A stretch of 64,000 nt of DNA from Megasphaera stantonii (GTDB taxonomy: Bacteria > Bacillota > Negativicutes > Veillonellales > Megasphaeraceae). Of this stretch, positions 1 to 8,255 are shown in pieces (the stretch's first letter is position 1; every line of letters starts with the position of its first letter). The position numbers and the translations under genes are program-made. The stretch spans positions 2,480,001-2,544,000 of the forward strand of contig NZ_CP029462.1 of the NCBI RefSeq assembly GCF_003367905.1, read 5' to 3'. The notes under the pieces were generated by a model. It was not told the DNA's origin. It did no database searches and saw nothing but the letters and a program-made list of their open reading frames with translations.

Positions 1-1289
1 TCGACGGCGCAAAATTGCTTCAGCGCCTGACAGACGAAGCCGGGGCCGACTACCGTTTCGAATATTCGCCGGAAAGCTTCACCGGCACCGAGCCGGAATA
101 CGCCCTGGAGGTATGCAACGCCGTTCTGGACGTATGGAAGCCCACGGCCGACCGCAAGGCCATCATCAACCTGCCGTCGACGGTGCAGATGTCCATGCCG
201 CACGTTTTCGCCGCCCAGATTGCCTACATGTCGCAGAACCTAAAATACCGCGACAACGTCGTCTTGTCCGTCCATCCGCATAACGACCGAGGCACGGGCG
301 TAGCCGACGCGGAAATGGCCCTCCTGGCCGGGGCGGACCGCGTCGAAGGGACATTGTTCGGTAACGGCGAACGGACGGGCAACGTCGATATCGTCACTGT
401 CGCCATGAACATGTTCGCCTTGGGCGTCGACCCGCAGCTGGATTTTTCCAACATGCCTAAGCTCGTCGACACGTACGAACGAGTGACGCGCATGCATGTC
501 CATCCCAGGCAGCCCTACGCAGGCCAGCTGGTCTTCGCCGCCTTCTCCGGCTCCCATCAGGACGCCATCGCCAAGGGCATGCATTTCCGAGAAGAAGGAA
601 ACGAGCAGTACTGGACCTGTCCGTACCTGTACATCGATCCCCACGACGTGGGCCGTACCTACGACTCCGACGTCATCCGCATCAACAGCCAGTCCGGCAA
701 GGGCGGCGTAGGCTTCATCATGGAGCAGAACTACGGCATCGACATGCCCAAGAAGATGCGCGAAGATTTCAGCTACTTCGTCAAGAGCGTATCGGATCAC
801 AAGCATCAGGAGCTCAAGCCAGCTGAAATCTATGACGTATTCGAGCAGAATTACTTGAACGTAGGCTGGCCCTTGAAGGTAGAAAACTTCTTCGTACAGA
901 AATTCGGCGGCCAGTGGATCGGCAAGATTTTAGTCAAGGCCGACGAAGAAGAGGTCATCCTGGAAGGACGGGGCAACGGCCAGCTCAACGCCATCAGCAA
1001 CGCCATCTGCGAAGCCTACGGCATCGAAATCGACAACCTCGTGTACAGCGAACACGATTTGGACCGCGGCTCCGACTCGCGCGGCATCGCCTACTTCGGC
1101 CTGACAGACAAGCAAGGCCGTACAACCTGGGGCGCCGGCGTCGATACGGATACGATGACCGCTTCGATTTTCGCCTTCATCACGGCGATCAACCGCATGG
1201 AGGGCATGGCCCAGCGCGTCCGCTTCCGCCACCTGACGTCCGACCCGGCGGCAGTCAGCGAATTCAAGGCCATTGCAGGACAACACTAA
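1..1289 (+). CDS. leuA: 2-isopropylmalate synthase, 5' end outside window
   Basis: Condenses acetyl-CoA with 2-oxoisovalerate, the first committed step of leucine synthesis, in the cytoplasm. The frame is open from base 3 (D-G-A-K-L-L), so the N-terminus lies upstream. What is visible is the second part of the TIM barrel, with the metal-binding HPHNDRGTG segment and the GNGERTGNVD motif, then a linker and a C-terminal domain of about 130 residues of the leucine feedback type. With about 428 residues visible, and roughly 550-560 usual for the long LeuA type, about a quarter is missing. leuC follows after 70 bases, and the order leuA-leuC-leuD-leuB on one strand supports the assignment. Any leader or attenuator lies outside the window. 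Confidence 0.95.
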   Translation, partial: DGAKLLQRLTDEAGADYRFEYSPESFTGTEPEYALEVCNAVLDVWKPTADRKAIINLPSTVQMSMPHVFAAQIAYMSQNLKYRDNVVLSVHPHNDRGTGVADAEMALLAGADRVEGTLFGNGERTGNVDIVTVAMNMFALGVDPQLDFSNMPKLVDTYERVTRMHVHPRQPYAGQLVFAAFSGSHQDAIAKGMHFREEGNEQYWTCPYLYIDPHDVGRTYDSDVIRINSQSGKGGVGFIMEQNYGIDMPKKMREDFSYFVKSVSDHKHQELKPAEIYDVFEQNYLNVGWPLKVENFFVQKFGGQWIGKILVKADEEEVILEGRGNGQLNAISNAICEAYGIEIDNLVYSEHDLDRGSDSRGIAYFGLTDKQGRTTWGAGVDTDTMTASIFAFITAINRMEGMAQRVRFRHLTSDPAAVSEFKAIAGQH

Positions 1290-1359
1290 ACCGACAACGC
1301 AGGGGTGCGCCGGCGACGGCGCGCCCAATATATTGATATCAGAGGAGGAATAGACTCAC

Positions 1360-2619
1360 ATGGGAATGACGATGACGCAGAAGATACTGGCAAAGCACGC
1401 CGGCCTTCCTTCTGTCAAAGCAGGAGATTTGATTACGTGCAAGTTAGATATGGTACTGGCCAACGACATTACGGCGCCGCCGGCCATCGCCGAATTCAAT
1501 AAAATCGGCCGGCCCGTTTTCGACAAGGATAAAATCGCCTTGGTACCGGACCACTTTACGCCGAACAAGGACATTAAATCGGCAGGTTTAGCGAAAATCG
1601 TCCGCGATTTTGCCAGGGAACACGAAATTACCCATTACTTTGAAGTGGGCCGCGTCGGCATCGAGCACGTCCTCTTGCCCGAACAGGGCATCGTAGGGCC
1701 GGGCATGCTGACCATAGGCGCTGACTCCCATACCTGTACGTACGGCGCATTAGGCGGCTTTGCCACCGGCGTCGGCTCGACCGACTTGGGCGTGGCCATG
1801 GCGACGGGCGAAGCGTGGTTCAAGGTGCCCGAAGCCATCAACGTCCATCTGACGGGACAAAAGCCCGATGATATTACGGGCAAGGACGTCATGCTGACCC
1901 TCATCGGCATGATCGGCGTCGACGGCGCGCTGTACAAATCGCTGGAATTCACCGGCGAAGGTGTGGCGGCCCTCACCATGACCGACCGCCTGACCATTGC
2001 CAACATGGCTATTGAAGCCGGTGCGAAGAACGGGATTTTCCCCGTCGACGAACAGACGATAGCCTACGAAAAAGGCCGCATCAACTACGAATACGACGTC
2101 GTCACAGCCGATGAAGACGCCGAATACTGCCGGATCGTCGACATCAACCTGTCCGAACTGAAGCCTGTCGTAGCCTTCCCGCATCTGCCGGGCAATACGA
2201 AGGTCATCGGGACCTTCGGCGACATCGCTATCGATCAGGTCGTCATCGGCTCCTGCACGAACGGCCGTCTGGAAGATTTGGAAATCGCCGCGTCGATCCT
2301 GAAGGGACGCAAGGTTCATCCCCGCGTCCGCTGCATCGTCATCCCCGGCAGCCAGCAGGTCTACATGGACGCCATGAAGGCCGGCTATATCGAAACCTTC
2401 ATTACGGCGGGCTGCGCCGTGTCTACGCCGACGTGCGGCCCCTGCCTGGGCGGCTACATGGGCATCCTCGCCGCCGGCGAAAAATGCGTGTCCACGACGA
2501 ACCGCAATTTCCGCGGCCGCATGGGCCACGTCGACAGCGAAGTATATCTGGCAGGGCCGCAGGTCGCCGCTGCCAGCGCAATTCTCGGCAAGATAGCCGC
2601 ACCGAAGGAGGTTCAGTAA
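1360..2619 (+). CDS. leuC: 3-isopropylmalate dehydratase large subunit
   Basis: Iron-sulfur subunit of isopropylmalate isomerase, which converts 2- to 3-isopropylmalate together with LeuD. At 419 residues it belongs to the short LeuC class of anaerobes and archaea, not the roughly 466-residue enterobacterial type. Aconitase-family signatures are visible: [13 protein letters not shown] near residue 125, VIGSCTNGR near 298, and [14 protein letters not shown] near 352-365. The cysteines of the last two motifs are the expected 4Fe-4S ligands. The start at ATG 1360 is preceded by GAGGAGG; two further ATGs within five codons are possible. leuD begins 1 base after the stop, with its ribosome binding site inside the leuC 3' end, so the two subunits are probably translationally coupled. 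Confidence 0.96.
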   Translation: MGMTMTQKILAKHAGLPSVKAGDLITCKLDMVLANDITAPPAIAEFNKIGRPVFDKDKIALVPDHFTPNKDIKSAGLAKIVRDFAREHEITHYFEVGRVGIEHVLLPEQGIVGPGMLTIGADSHTCTYGALGGFATGVGSTDLGVAMATGEAWFKVPEAINVHLTGQKPDDITGKDVMLTLIGMIGVDGALYKSLEFTGEGVAALTMTDRLTIANMAIEAGAKNGIFPVDEQTIAYEKGRINYEYDVVTADEDAEYCRIVDINLSELKPVVAFPHLPGNTKVIGTFGDIAIDQVVIGSCTNGRLEDLEIAASILKGRKVHPRVRCIVIPGSQQVYMDAMKAGYIETFITAGCAVSTPTCGPCLGGYMGILAAGEKCVSTTNRNFRGRMGHVDSEVYLAGPQVAAASAILGKIAAPKEVQ

Positions 2620-2620
2620 C

Positions 2621-3109
2621 ATGAGTTTAGAAGGAAAGGTTTGGCGCTACGGCGACAACATAGATACGGACGTCATCATCCCGGCCCGGTATTTGAACAG
2701 CTTTGACCCGAAGGAATTGGCGTCGCACTGCATGGTGGACATTGACGAATCCTTTGCAGATAATGTCCGGGAAGGGGATATCATGGTCGGCGGCCACAAC
2801 TTCGGCTGCGGCTCGTCGCGGGAACACGCGCCCATCGCCATTAAGGCCTCCGGCGTGCCCGTCGTCATCGCCGCCAGCTTCGCCCGCATTTTCTACCGCA
2901 ACGCCATCAACGTCGGCCTGCCCGTACTGGAAATCGGCGACGACGTGGAAAAAATCAAGGCCGGCGACGTATTGTCCGTCGACTTGTCCACGGGGAAAAT
3001 CGTCGATAAGACGACGGGAGACGTCTTCCAGGCGCCGCCTCTGCCGGGCTTCATCCAGGATATCGCCAAGGCCGGCGGATTAATCAACTATGTGAAGGAG
3101 TATAAATAA
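2621..3109 (+). CDS. leuD: 3-isopropylmalate dehydratase small subunit
   Basis: Swivel-domain subunit that completes the active site of the LeuCD isomerase. The 162-residue length matches the short LeuD class that pairs with short LeuC. The family segments NIDTDVIIPARYLN near residue 14 and the substrate-binding loop FGCGSSREHAP near 60 are present and intact. The ribosome binding site AAGGAGG lies within the leuC stop region and leuB starts 2 bases after this stop, so leuC, leuD and leuB form a tightly packed unit. Confidence 0.96.
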   Translation: MSLEGKVWRYGDNIDTDVIIPARYLNSFDPKELASHCMVDIDESFADNVREGDIMVGGHNFGCGSSREHAPIAIKASGVPVVIAASFARIFYRNAINVGLPVLEIGDDVEKIKAGDVLSVDLSTGKIVDKTTGDVFQAPPLPGFIQDIAKAGGLINYVKEYK

Positions 3110-3111
3110 GC

Positions 3112-4179
3112 ATGTCTAAGCATATCGTAGTCATTCCCGGCGACGGGATTGGCAAGGAAATTACTGACGCAGCCGTCAAGGTGCTGCAGAAAATAGACGA
3201 CAAATTTCATATCGGCCTGACCTTCGAGACGAAGGACGCCGGCGGCACGGCTTATGACAAATACGGCACGCCCTTGCCTGACGATACGGTCGAAGCGGCG
3301 AAGAAGGCTGACGCCGTCCTCTTCGGAGCCGTCGGCGGCGACCAGTGGGATGACGTCGAACCGTCCCTCCGCCCCGAACGGGCCGTCCTGGGCCTGCGCA
3401 AGGCCTTGGGATTGTACGTCAACCTCCGTCCCGTCAAGGTGTCATCCGTCCTGGCCGAGTATTCGCCCTTGAAGCCGGACATCGTCACCGGCACGGACAT
3501 CGTCATCGTCCGCGAGCTCATCGGCGGCATTTACTTCGGCGATAAATGCGAATCGGAAATCCATGACGGCGTCGAACGGGCCTGGGATCTGGAAAACTAC
3601 AGCGTACCCGAAGTACAGCGCATTACGCGCTTTGCCATGGAAGCGGCGCGGAAACGGCGCGGCAAGGTCACGTCCGTCGATAAATCCAACGTCCTGGCTA
3701 CGTCCCGTCTGTGGCGGCGCACCGTCATAGACGTAGCCAAGGACTATCCCGACATCGTCCTGAATCATTACTACGTCGACAACTGCGCCATGCAGCTGGC
3801 CCTGAACCCGACGCAGTTCGACGTCATCGTCACGGGTAACCTCTTCGGCGACATCCTGAGCGACGAAGCAGCCGTATTGGGCGGCTCCATCGGCATGATG
3901 CCCTCGGCCTCCATCGGCGAGCTCACCAGCCTGTACGAGCCCATCCACGGCTCGGCGCCGGACATTGCCGGCCAGGGCATAGCCAATCCCTGCGCTACCA
4001 TCCTGTCGGCAGCCATGCTCCTGCGCTATTCCTTAGACGAAGACGCCGCTGCCGCTGCTATCGAAGCCGCTGTCGACAAAGCCCTGGCCGACGGCTGGCG
4101 TACAGCCGACCTGTATAAAGAGGGCTTCAAAAAAGCAGATACCCATACGATGACCGACGTCGTATGTCAGTATATCTGA
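3112..4179 (+). CDS. leuB: 3-isopropylmalate dehydrogenase
   Basis: NAD-dependent oxidative decarboxylation of 3-isopropylmalate to 2-oxoisocaproate, the last pathway-specific leucine step. At 355 residues it has the usual length. It starts with the Rossmann-like MSKHIVVIPGDGIGKEI. Also visible are the substrate-binding arginine segment LGLRKALGLYVNLRPV, the catalytic tyrosine region RELIGGIYFG, the metal-binding aspartates around VTGNLFGDILSDE, and the cofactor loop EPIHGSAPDIAGQGIANP. It is the last gene of the operon, and a strong bidirectional terminator follows within 20 bases. Confidence 0.96.
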   Translation: MSKHIVVIPGDGIGKEITDAAVKVLQKIDDKFHIGLTFETKDAGGTAYDKYGTPLPDDTVEAAKKADAVLFGAVGGDQWDDVEPSLRPERAVLGLRKALGLYVNLRPVKVSSVLAEYSPLKPDIVTGTDIVIVRELIGGIYFGDKCESEIHDGVERAWDLENYSVPEVQRITRFAMEAARKRRGKVTSVDKSNVLATSRLWRRTVIDVAKDYPDIVLNHYYVDNCAMQLALNPTQFDVIVTGNLFGDILSDEAAVLGGSIGMMPSASIGELTSLYEPIHGSAPDIAGQGIANPCATILSAAMLLRYSLDEDAAAAAIEAAVDKALADGWRTADLYKEGFKKADTHTMTDVVCQYI

Positions 4180-4196
4180 TATATCATCCCCAGTAG

Positions 4197-4237
4197 ACAA
4201 AAGGGAAACGACCTGTTCGCAGGCGTTTCCCTTTTGT
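4197..4237. terminator. Bidirectional intrinsic terminator between leuB and the LysR gene
   Basis: A 14-base perfect stem (ACAAAAGGGAAACG pairing with CGTTTCCCTTTTGT) around a 13-base loop. The A and T tracts at its ends let it serve leuB on the plus strand and the convergent regulator on the minus strand. Confidence 0.9.
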
Positions 4238-4261
4238 TCTATATACCTTTATATGGGCTTT

Positions 4262-5158
4262 TTAAAACCACTGGTCGTGCTGCTGGCAGGCCTGAATGAC
4301 GGCTTGCAGGGGCGGCGTGATGAATTTGTCCTTGTGGCGGACGACTTTGAAGATGCGCTTGAAGGCGACGCGGTCTACCGGCAGGAGGGCGAGGCGCCCG
4401 GCGGCGATGTCTTCGTCTACGAGGCGGCGCGACAGGATGGTAGCGCCCAGGCCGGCCATGACGACCTTTTTCAGGGCTTCCGTATTGTTGAACGAGCCGG
4501 CAATGTGCACGGCGGCGTGGTGCTGCTCCATGGTCTGGAGAAAGAGGTCCCGCGTGCCGCTTCCTTCCTCGCGCAGGTACATGGTCAAGCTGCACAGCTC
4601 TTGTACCGAAAGGGAGGTGCGCTGGGCCAGGGGACAGGACGGCGGCGCGACGACGACCAACTCGTCGACCATGAAGGGCGAAGACAATAAATAGGGCGAC
4701 GAAATGTCCCCTTCGACCAGGGCCAGGTCGATGTCGTCGCGCAGGAGCATGTGTTCCAGCTCGCTCGTGTTGTGGATTTCCGACAAGATTTCCTGCGCAG
4801 GATGACGGCTTTTTAGCTGTTGGAGCAGCTCGACGAGGAATATTTCGCCGATAGTCACGCTGGCGCCGATGCGGACGGGAGCCGTGCGGCTGAAGGAGTG
4901 GAGGGCCTGTTCGGCCTGGGCTGTCAGCGACAAGATTTGCCGTCCATAGGCCAGGAGGCTCTGTCCAGCCGGCGTGATGTGCAGCCGCCGTCCCAGCCGC
5001 TCGAAGAGGCAGACCTCGTAGGCATCTTCCAATTCCTTGATAGTTTGGCTGACTGAGGGCTGAGTCATGTGCAGCCGCTTGGCCGCGCCGGTCATGCTGT
5101 TTTCCTCGCAGACGGCGAGAAAGACGGATAGATGGCGCAGCGTCATAGAAATATCCAT
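4262..5158 (-). CDS. LysR-family transcriptional regulator, YeiE-like by context
   Basis: A 298-residue LysR-type regulator. The N-terminal winged helix (MTLRHLSVFLAVCEENSMTG, residues 5-65) is followed by a coiled linker and a periplasmic-binding-protein-like effector domain. It is divergent from a YeiH-type exporter with 110 bases between the starts. This is the same pairing as enterobacterial yeiE/yeiH, so it probably controls that gene. The effector is not visible; YeiE and its CysB-like relatives answer to sulfur compounds, and here that is only inferred. The start ATG 5158 was chosen as the most upstream; a second ATG four codons in fits the family equally well. Confidence 0.9.
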   Translation of the reverse strand: MDISMTLRHLSVFLAVCEENSMTGAAKRLHMTQPSVSQTIKELEDAYEVCLFERLGRRLHITPAGQSLLAYGRQILSLTAQAEQALHSFSRTAPVRIGASVTIGEIFLVELLQQLKSRHPAQEILSEIHNTSELEHMLLRDDIDLALVEGDISSPYLLSSPFMVDELVVVAPPSCPLAQRTSLSVQELCSLTMYLREEGSGTRDLFLQTMEQHHAAVHIAGSFNNTEALKKVVMAGLGATILSRRLVDEDIAAGRLALLPVDRVAFKRIFKVVRHKDKFITPPLQAVIQACQQHDQWF

Positions 5159-5215
5159 AATGAATCACCTATTAAAACGATAAAATAATACAATTTTACA
5201 TATACATGATACCAT

Positions 5216-5265
5216 GATACACTTCTTTCATGACGTTTTCAAATACGATATGAAGGAAGTGTATC
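5216..5265. promoter_or_regulatory. 16-base inverted repeat covering the exporter ribosome binding site
   Basis: GATACACTTCTTTCAT (5216-5231) is the reverse complement of 5250-5265 except for one position, with an 18-base spacer. The right arm contains AGGAAG, the likely Shine-Dalgarno of the gene starting at 5269. It could be a LysR operator in DNA, a mRNA hairpin that hides the ribosome binding site, or both. Confidence 0.65.
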
Positions 5266-5268
5266 TGC

Positions 5269-6252
5269 ATGAATGTATGGAAAGGCTTGGCCTTTACCCT
5301 CGTGTTTGCTGTTCCGGCCTATTTTCTGGGCCAGTATTTCCCCATCATCGGTGGGCCCGTATTCGGGATTCTGCTGGGGATGGTCTTCGCCTCTGTCCGG
5401 CGGCCTGCTGTGCTGGAAGAGGGTATTGCCTATACGGGCAAGAAGGTGCTCCAGTATTCGATTATTTTGCTCGGCTTTGAAATGAACTTATACCATGTGC
5501 TGGATACGGGAGCAAAATCGGTGTCGGTAATGGTATGCACCTTGGCAACGGCCTTTCTCGTAGCCATCGTCGTCGGCAAGCTTCTCCACCTGGAATTTAA
5601 GACGACGACCCTCATCGGCGCCGGCACGGCCATCTGCGGCGGTTCGGCTATCGCCGCCGTAGCGCCGGTCATCGAAGCCAAGGAAAAAGACGTGGCCTTT
5701 TCCATTTCGACGATTTTCCTGTTCAACATCGCTGCCGTCTTTATCTTTCCCTTTTTGGGCCACCTCATGGGCATGAGCGACGCCGGCTTCGGCATGTGGG
5801 CCGGCACGGCCATCAACGACACGTCGTCCGTCGTCGCCGCCGGCTATTCCTACAGCGACGCCGCCGGCAGCCTGGCGACCATTACGAAGCTGACCCGGGC
5901 TCTCATGATCGTGCCGGTCTGCCTGGTCATGGCGGTCATCGTGGCCCGCCGCAAACGCGGCGACGCTCAGGGCAGCACGTTCAGCCTGAAAAAAGTATTC
6001 CCGTACTTTATCGCCTGGTTCGTCGTAGCCTCCGTCGTCAATACGACAGGCGTCCTGCCGGCCGACGTATCCCATTTCCTGGGCCAGCTGGGGAAATTCA
6101 TGATTATCGCTGCCATGACGGCCATCGGCCTGCGCACCAACCTGCGCTCCTTAGTCCGAAACGGTATCCGGCCGATATTGCTGGGCCTGGTCTGTTGGTT
6201 CAGCGTGTCGGCCGTCAGCCTTATCGTGCAGTACATGACGGGCCTGATATAG
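5269..6252 (+). CDS. yeiH: YeiH/UPF0324-type membrane exporter
   Basis: A 327-residue inner-membrane protein of the family annotated as putative sulfate exporter (Cons_hypoth698). About ten hydrophobic segments are visible. Family landmarks are GPVFGILLGMVFA, the ILLGFEMNL stretch, the glycine-rich GAGTAICGGSAIAA near residue 120, and AGTAINDTSSVVAAGYSYS near 185, as in YeiH homologues. The substrate is not known with certainty for the family. The start at ATG 5269 follows AGGAAG inside the inverted repeat noted upstream. It is single-cistronic: a hairpin terminator follows 30 bases after the stop. Confidence 0.88.
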   Translation: MNVWKGLAFTLVFAVPAYFLGQYFPIIGGPVFGILLGMVFASVRRPAVLEEGIAYTGKKVLQYSIILLGFEMNLYHVLDTGAKSVSVMVCTLATAFLVAIVVGKLLHLEFKTTTLIGAGTAICGGSAIAAVAPVIEAKEKDVAFSISTIFLFNIAAVFIFPFLGHLMGMSDAGFGMWAGTAINDTSSVVAAGYSYSDAAGSLATITKLTRALMIVPVCLVMAVIVARRKRGDAQGSTFSLKKVFPYFIAWFVVASVVNTTGVLPADVSHFLGQLGKFMIIAAMTAIGLRTNLRSLVRNGIRPILLGLVCWFSVSAVSLIVQYMTGLI

Positions 6253-6282
6253 TCCGCGGCCTCATCGGCAAACACGTCTCAT

Positions 6283-6331
6283 ATATGCTCTTTCTCTGCG
6301 GAATACAGCCTATGGAGAAGGAGCATATTTT
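6283..6331 (+). terminator. Intrinsic terminator after yeiH
   Basis: Arms ATATGCTC-T-TTCTC and GAGAA-G-GAGCATAT pair almost fully and are followed by TTTT. Confidence 0.75.
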
Positions 6332-6406
6332 GCTGCTTCCGGCGTCTGCCTGGGAAAACGGGCGGCTGCACTGCAGACCGTATTTCTATATAGGTATACT
6401 GCGATT

Positions 6407-6453
6407 TTGGCATAGGTAATGCATTGCCAAGGCGTACAGTTGTTTGGTATACT
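6407..6453 (+). promoter_or_regulatory. Promoter of the first Rpn gene with overlapping inverted repeat
   Basis: -35 TTGCCA (6424-6429) and -10 TATACT (6448-6453) with 18-base spacing. TTGGCA (6407-6412) and TGCCAA (6425-6430) form an inverted repeat whose right half overlaps the -35 box, a usual operator position. No regulator gene is adjacent. Confidence 0.6.
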
Positions 6454-6475
6454 ACAAATAGAAGGAGGCGAGGCC

Positions 6476-7297
6476 GTGAAGCGGATCAAGGACTGGGAAG
6501 AACTGACTATACAGGACAATTTCTTATTTCAAAAGGTTATGCGCAATAAGCGCTTGTGTCAGTATTTGATTGAGAAAATACTGCAAATTAAGATAGCCGA
6601 TATTACCTATCCCGATACGGAAAAGGCGATTGATATCCGGCTGGACAGCAAGAGCGTACGCCTGGATGTGTATGTTCAAGACGATACAGGACGGGTATTT
6701 AACATTGAAATGCAGTGTACTGATGAGCAGGACAGCGGATTGGCGAAACGGACGCGCTATTATCAGGCTATGATAGATATGGATATGCTGAAAAAAGGCG
6801 AAGTGTATAATAAGCTCAGGCCGTCTTATATTATATTTATTTGTACCTTTGATGCCTTTGACGCAGGACTGCCTATGTATACATTTAGAAATCGGTGCAT
6901 TGAAACTGAAGGGCTGGAGCTGGGCGACGAGGGAACGAAGATATTCCTGAACAGCAAGGGCGATAGCGATACGCTGGACCCGGATGTACGGGCTTTTCTG
7001 CGGTACGTAGACGGCAAGGCAGCAGAAGGCGCATTTGTAAAGGCCGTAGAAAGAGAAGTAATACGAGTTAAGGAACACAAGGAAACGAGGCGAGAATATA
7101 TGACGCTGGCAATGGAATTAGAGAGACAAAGACAATTTGGCCGGGAAGAGGGCCGGGAAGAAGGCAGAGAAGAAGAACGGTTGCAGATGATATTGGCGAT
7201 GCTGAAAGATGGGGTTGCGAAAGAAACCATAGCAAAATATGCAAGAGTTTCAGTAGAATATATTACAGAACTAGGCAAGAAGAATCATCTGTTATAG
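6476..7297 (+). CDS. Rpn-family PD-(D/E)XK nuclease, locus 1
   Basis: A 273-residue member of the Rpn (recombination-promoting nuclease/putative transposase) family. GTG 6476 was chosen as start because AAGGAGG lies at 6462-6468 and family homology begins at VKRIKDWEELTIQDNFLF. The nuclease core shows the aspartate in SVRLDVYV and the ExQ variant in FNIEMQC, near residues 60-85. A charged C-terminal segment carries three GREE four-residue repeats (7139-7174) and then a small helical tail. An internal ATG at 7100, preceded by GAGG, could give a separate 65-residue C-terminal product, as reported for the short forms of other Rpn proteins. A second copy of the 3' half follows at 7369. Rpn proteins act in recombination and in phage defence in studied cases; activity here is inferred. 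Confidence 0.85.
   Translation: MKRIKDWEELTIQDNFLFQKVMRNKRLCQYLIEKILQIKIADITYPDTEKAIDIRLDSKSVRLDVYVQDDTGRVFNIEMQCTDEQDSGLAKRTRYYQAMIDMDMLKKGEVYNKLRPSYIIFICTFDAFDAGLPMYTFRNRCIETEGLELGDEGTKIFLNSKGDSDTLDPDVRAFLRYVDGKAAEGAFVKAVEREVIRVKEHKETRREYMTLAMELERQRQFGREEGREEGREEERLQMILAMLKDGVAKETIAKYARVSVEYITELGKKNHLL
7100..7297 (+). CDS. Possible in-gene short Rpn product (antitoxin-like), locus 1
   Basis: The same frame as the full gene, starting at ATG 7100 after GAGG at 7087-7090. It would give 65 residues beginning MTLAMELERQRQF, carrying the GREE repeats and the C-terminal helices. The Shine-Dalgarno match is only moderate, so this is weaker than the equivalent at 25826. It is reported because the duplicated fragment at 7501 repeats the same start context. 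Confidence 0.4.
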   Translation: MTLAMELERQRQFGREEGREEGREEERLQMILAMLKDGVAKETIAKYARVSVEYITELGKKNHLL

Positions 7298-7368
7298 TTG
7301 TATAAGGCGTCTGCGCAAGTAGACGTCTTATTTTATAGGCTGACGTATTCTTTTGCTGCGGCGACAGC

Positions 7369-7597
7369 GATACACTGGACCCAGATGTACGGGCTTTTCT
7401 GCGGTATGTAGACGGCAAGGCAGCAGAAGGCGTATTTGTAAAGGCCGTAGAAAGAGAAGTAATACGAGTTAAGGAACCCAAGGAAACGAGGCGAGAATAT
7501 ATGACGCTGGCAATGGAATTAGAGAGACAAAGGCAATTTGGCCGGGAAGAGGGCAGAAAAAAAGGTCGGGAAGAAGGCAGAAAAGAAGGCCGGGAAG
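7369..7597 (+). pseudogene. Duplicated 3' fragment of the Rpn gene, truncated by an IS
   Basis: Starts in the middle of the family sequence (SDTLDPDVRAFLRYVDGKAAEG region) and is nearly identical to 6964-7160 of the intact gene. It lacks the nuclease core. It keeps the internal ATG context (7501) and carries a longer and more varied run of four-residue repeats (GREE, GRKK, GREE, GRKE, GRE from 7540). The reading frame runs into the IS element at 7598 and stops inside it. Before the insertion it could have encoded a stand-alone short C-terminal protein. Confidence 0.75.
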
Positions 7598-7654
7598 TGA
7601 ACTGCCCCCCAAATGTTAGACCAAAAAATCTAACGATTGGAGGTCAGTTTTTTT

Positions 7655-8232
7655 ATGGCGAAACACAGTTACGAATTTAAGAAGCAACTGGTATTAGAAT
7701 ACCTGGACAATCAGGGAAGCTATGCTTCCATTTCACAAAAACATGGCATGCCGGACAGTTACCAGTTAAGAAAATGGGTTGCTGCTTACAAAAAATTGGG
7801 GATACCGGTTTAAAACGATCTCGATCCCGGAAAGAATACTCTTTCGAAGAAAAGCTTTCTGTGGTAGAGTCTTACTTAACAAGCGAACTCTCGTATCAGG
7901 AACTGGCTCTTCAAATGGGAATCAACAATCCGTCGCTACTTGTCAGATGGGTAAATGACTTTAAAATAGCTGGGCCGGATGCGTTAAGACCGCATAGGAA
8001 AGGCAGGAAGAAGACATTGAGTACATCGCAATCAAGAGAAACAGAAGCACAAGTTCAGCATACGGAGGTTGACACCCGCGCAGAGCACGTCAAGGAATTA
8101 GAGGATGAACTTCTCAAGCTCCGTATAGAGAATGCAGTTTTAAAAGAACTGAGGAGACTGCGGTTAGAGGACGAAGCAAAACGGAGAGGGTTGCGAACGT
8201 CATCTTCAGTCTCCGAGGACAATTCAAACTAA
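7655..8232 (+). pseudogene. IS150-like orfA, split by a frameshift
   Basis: Encodes the DNA-binding part of the transposase. The first helix-turn-helix (MAKHSYEFKKQLVLEYLDNQ) is read from ATG 7655 but stops at 7811-7813. The second helix-turn-helix (KEYSFEEKLSVVESYL) and a leucine-zipper-like coiled coil (LEDELLKLRIENAVLKEL) continue in the -1 frame to 8232. The shift can be placed at a run of six A (7790-7795). This may be a disabling indel in the A-run or a slippery site. Normal IS3 frameshifting occurs between orfA and orfB, not inside orfA, so damage is more likely. Confidence 0.7.
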
Positions 8233-8255
8233 AAGATCTCCTCTCCTACACCGGC

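Noticed and set aside
7774-8232. orfA of the IS150-like element read as a gene starting at ATG 7774
   Set aside because: This ATG lies in the middle of the first DNA-binding domain in the wrong frame. Homology starts at 7655 with a frameshift near 7790.
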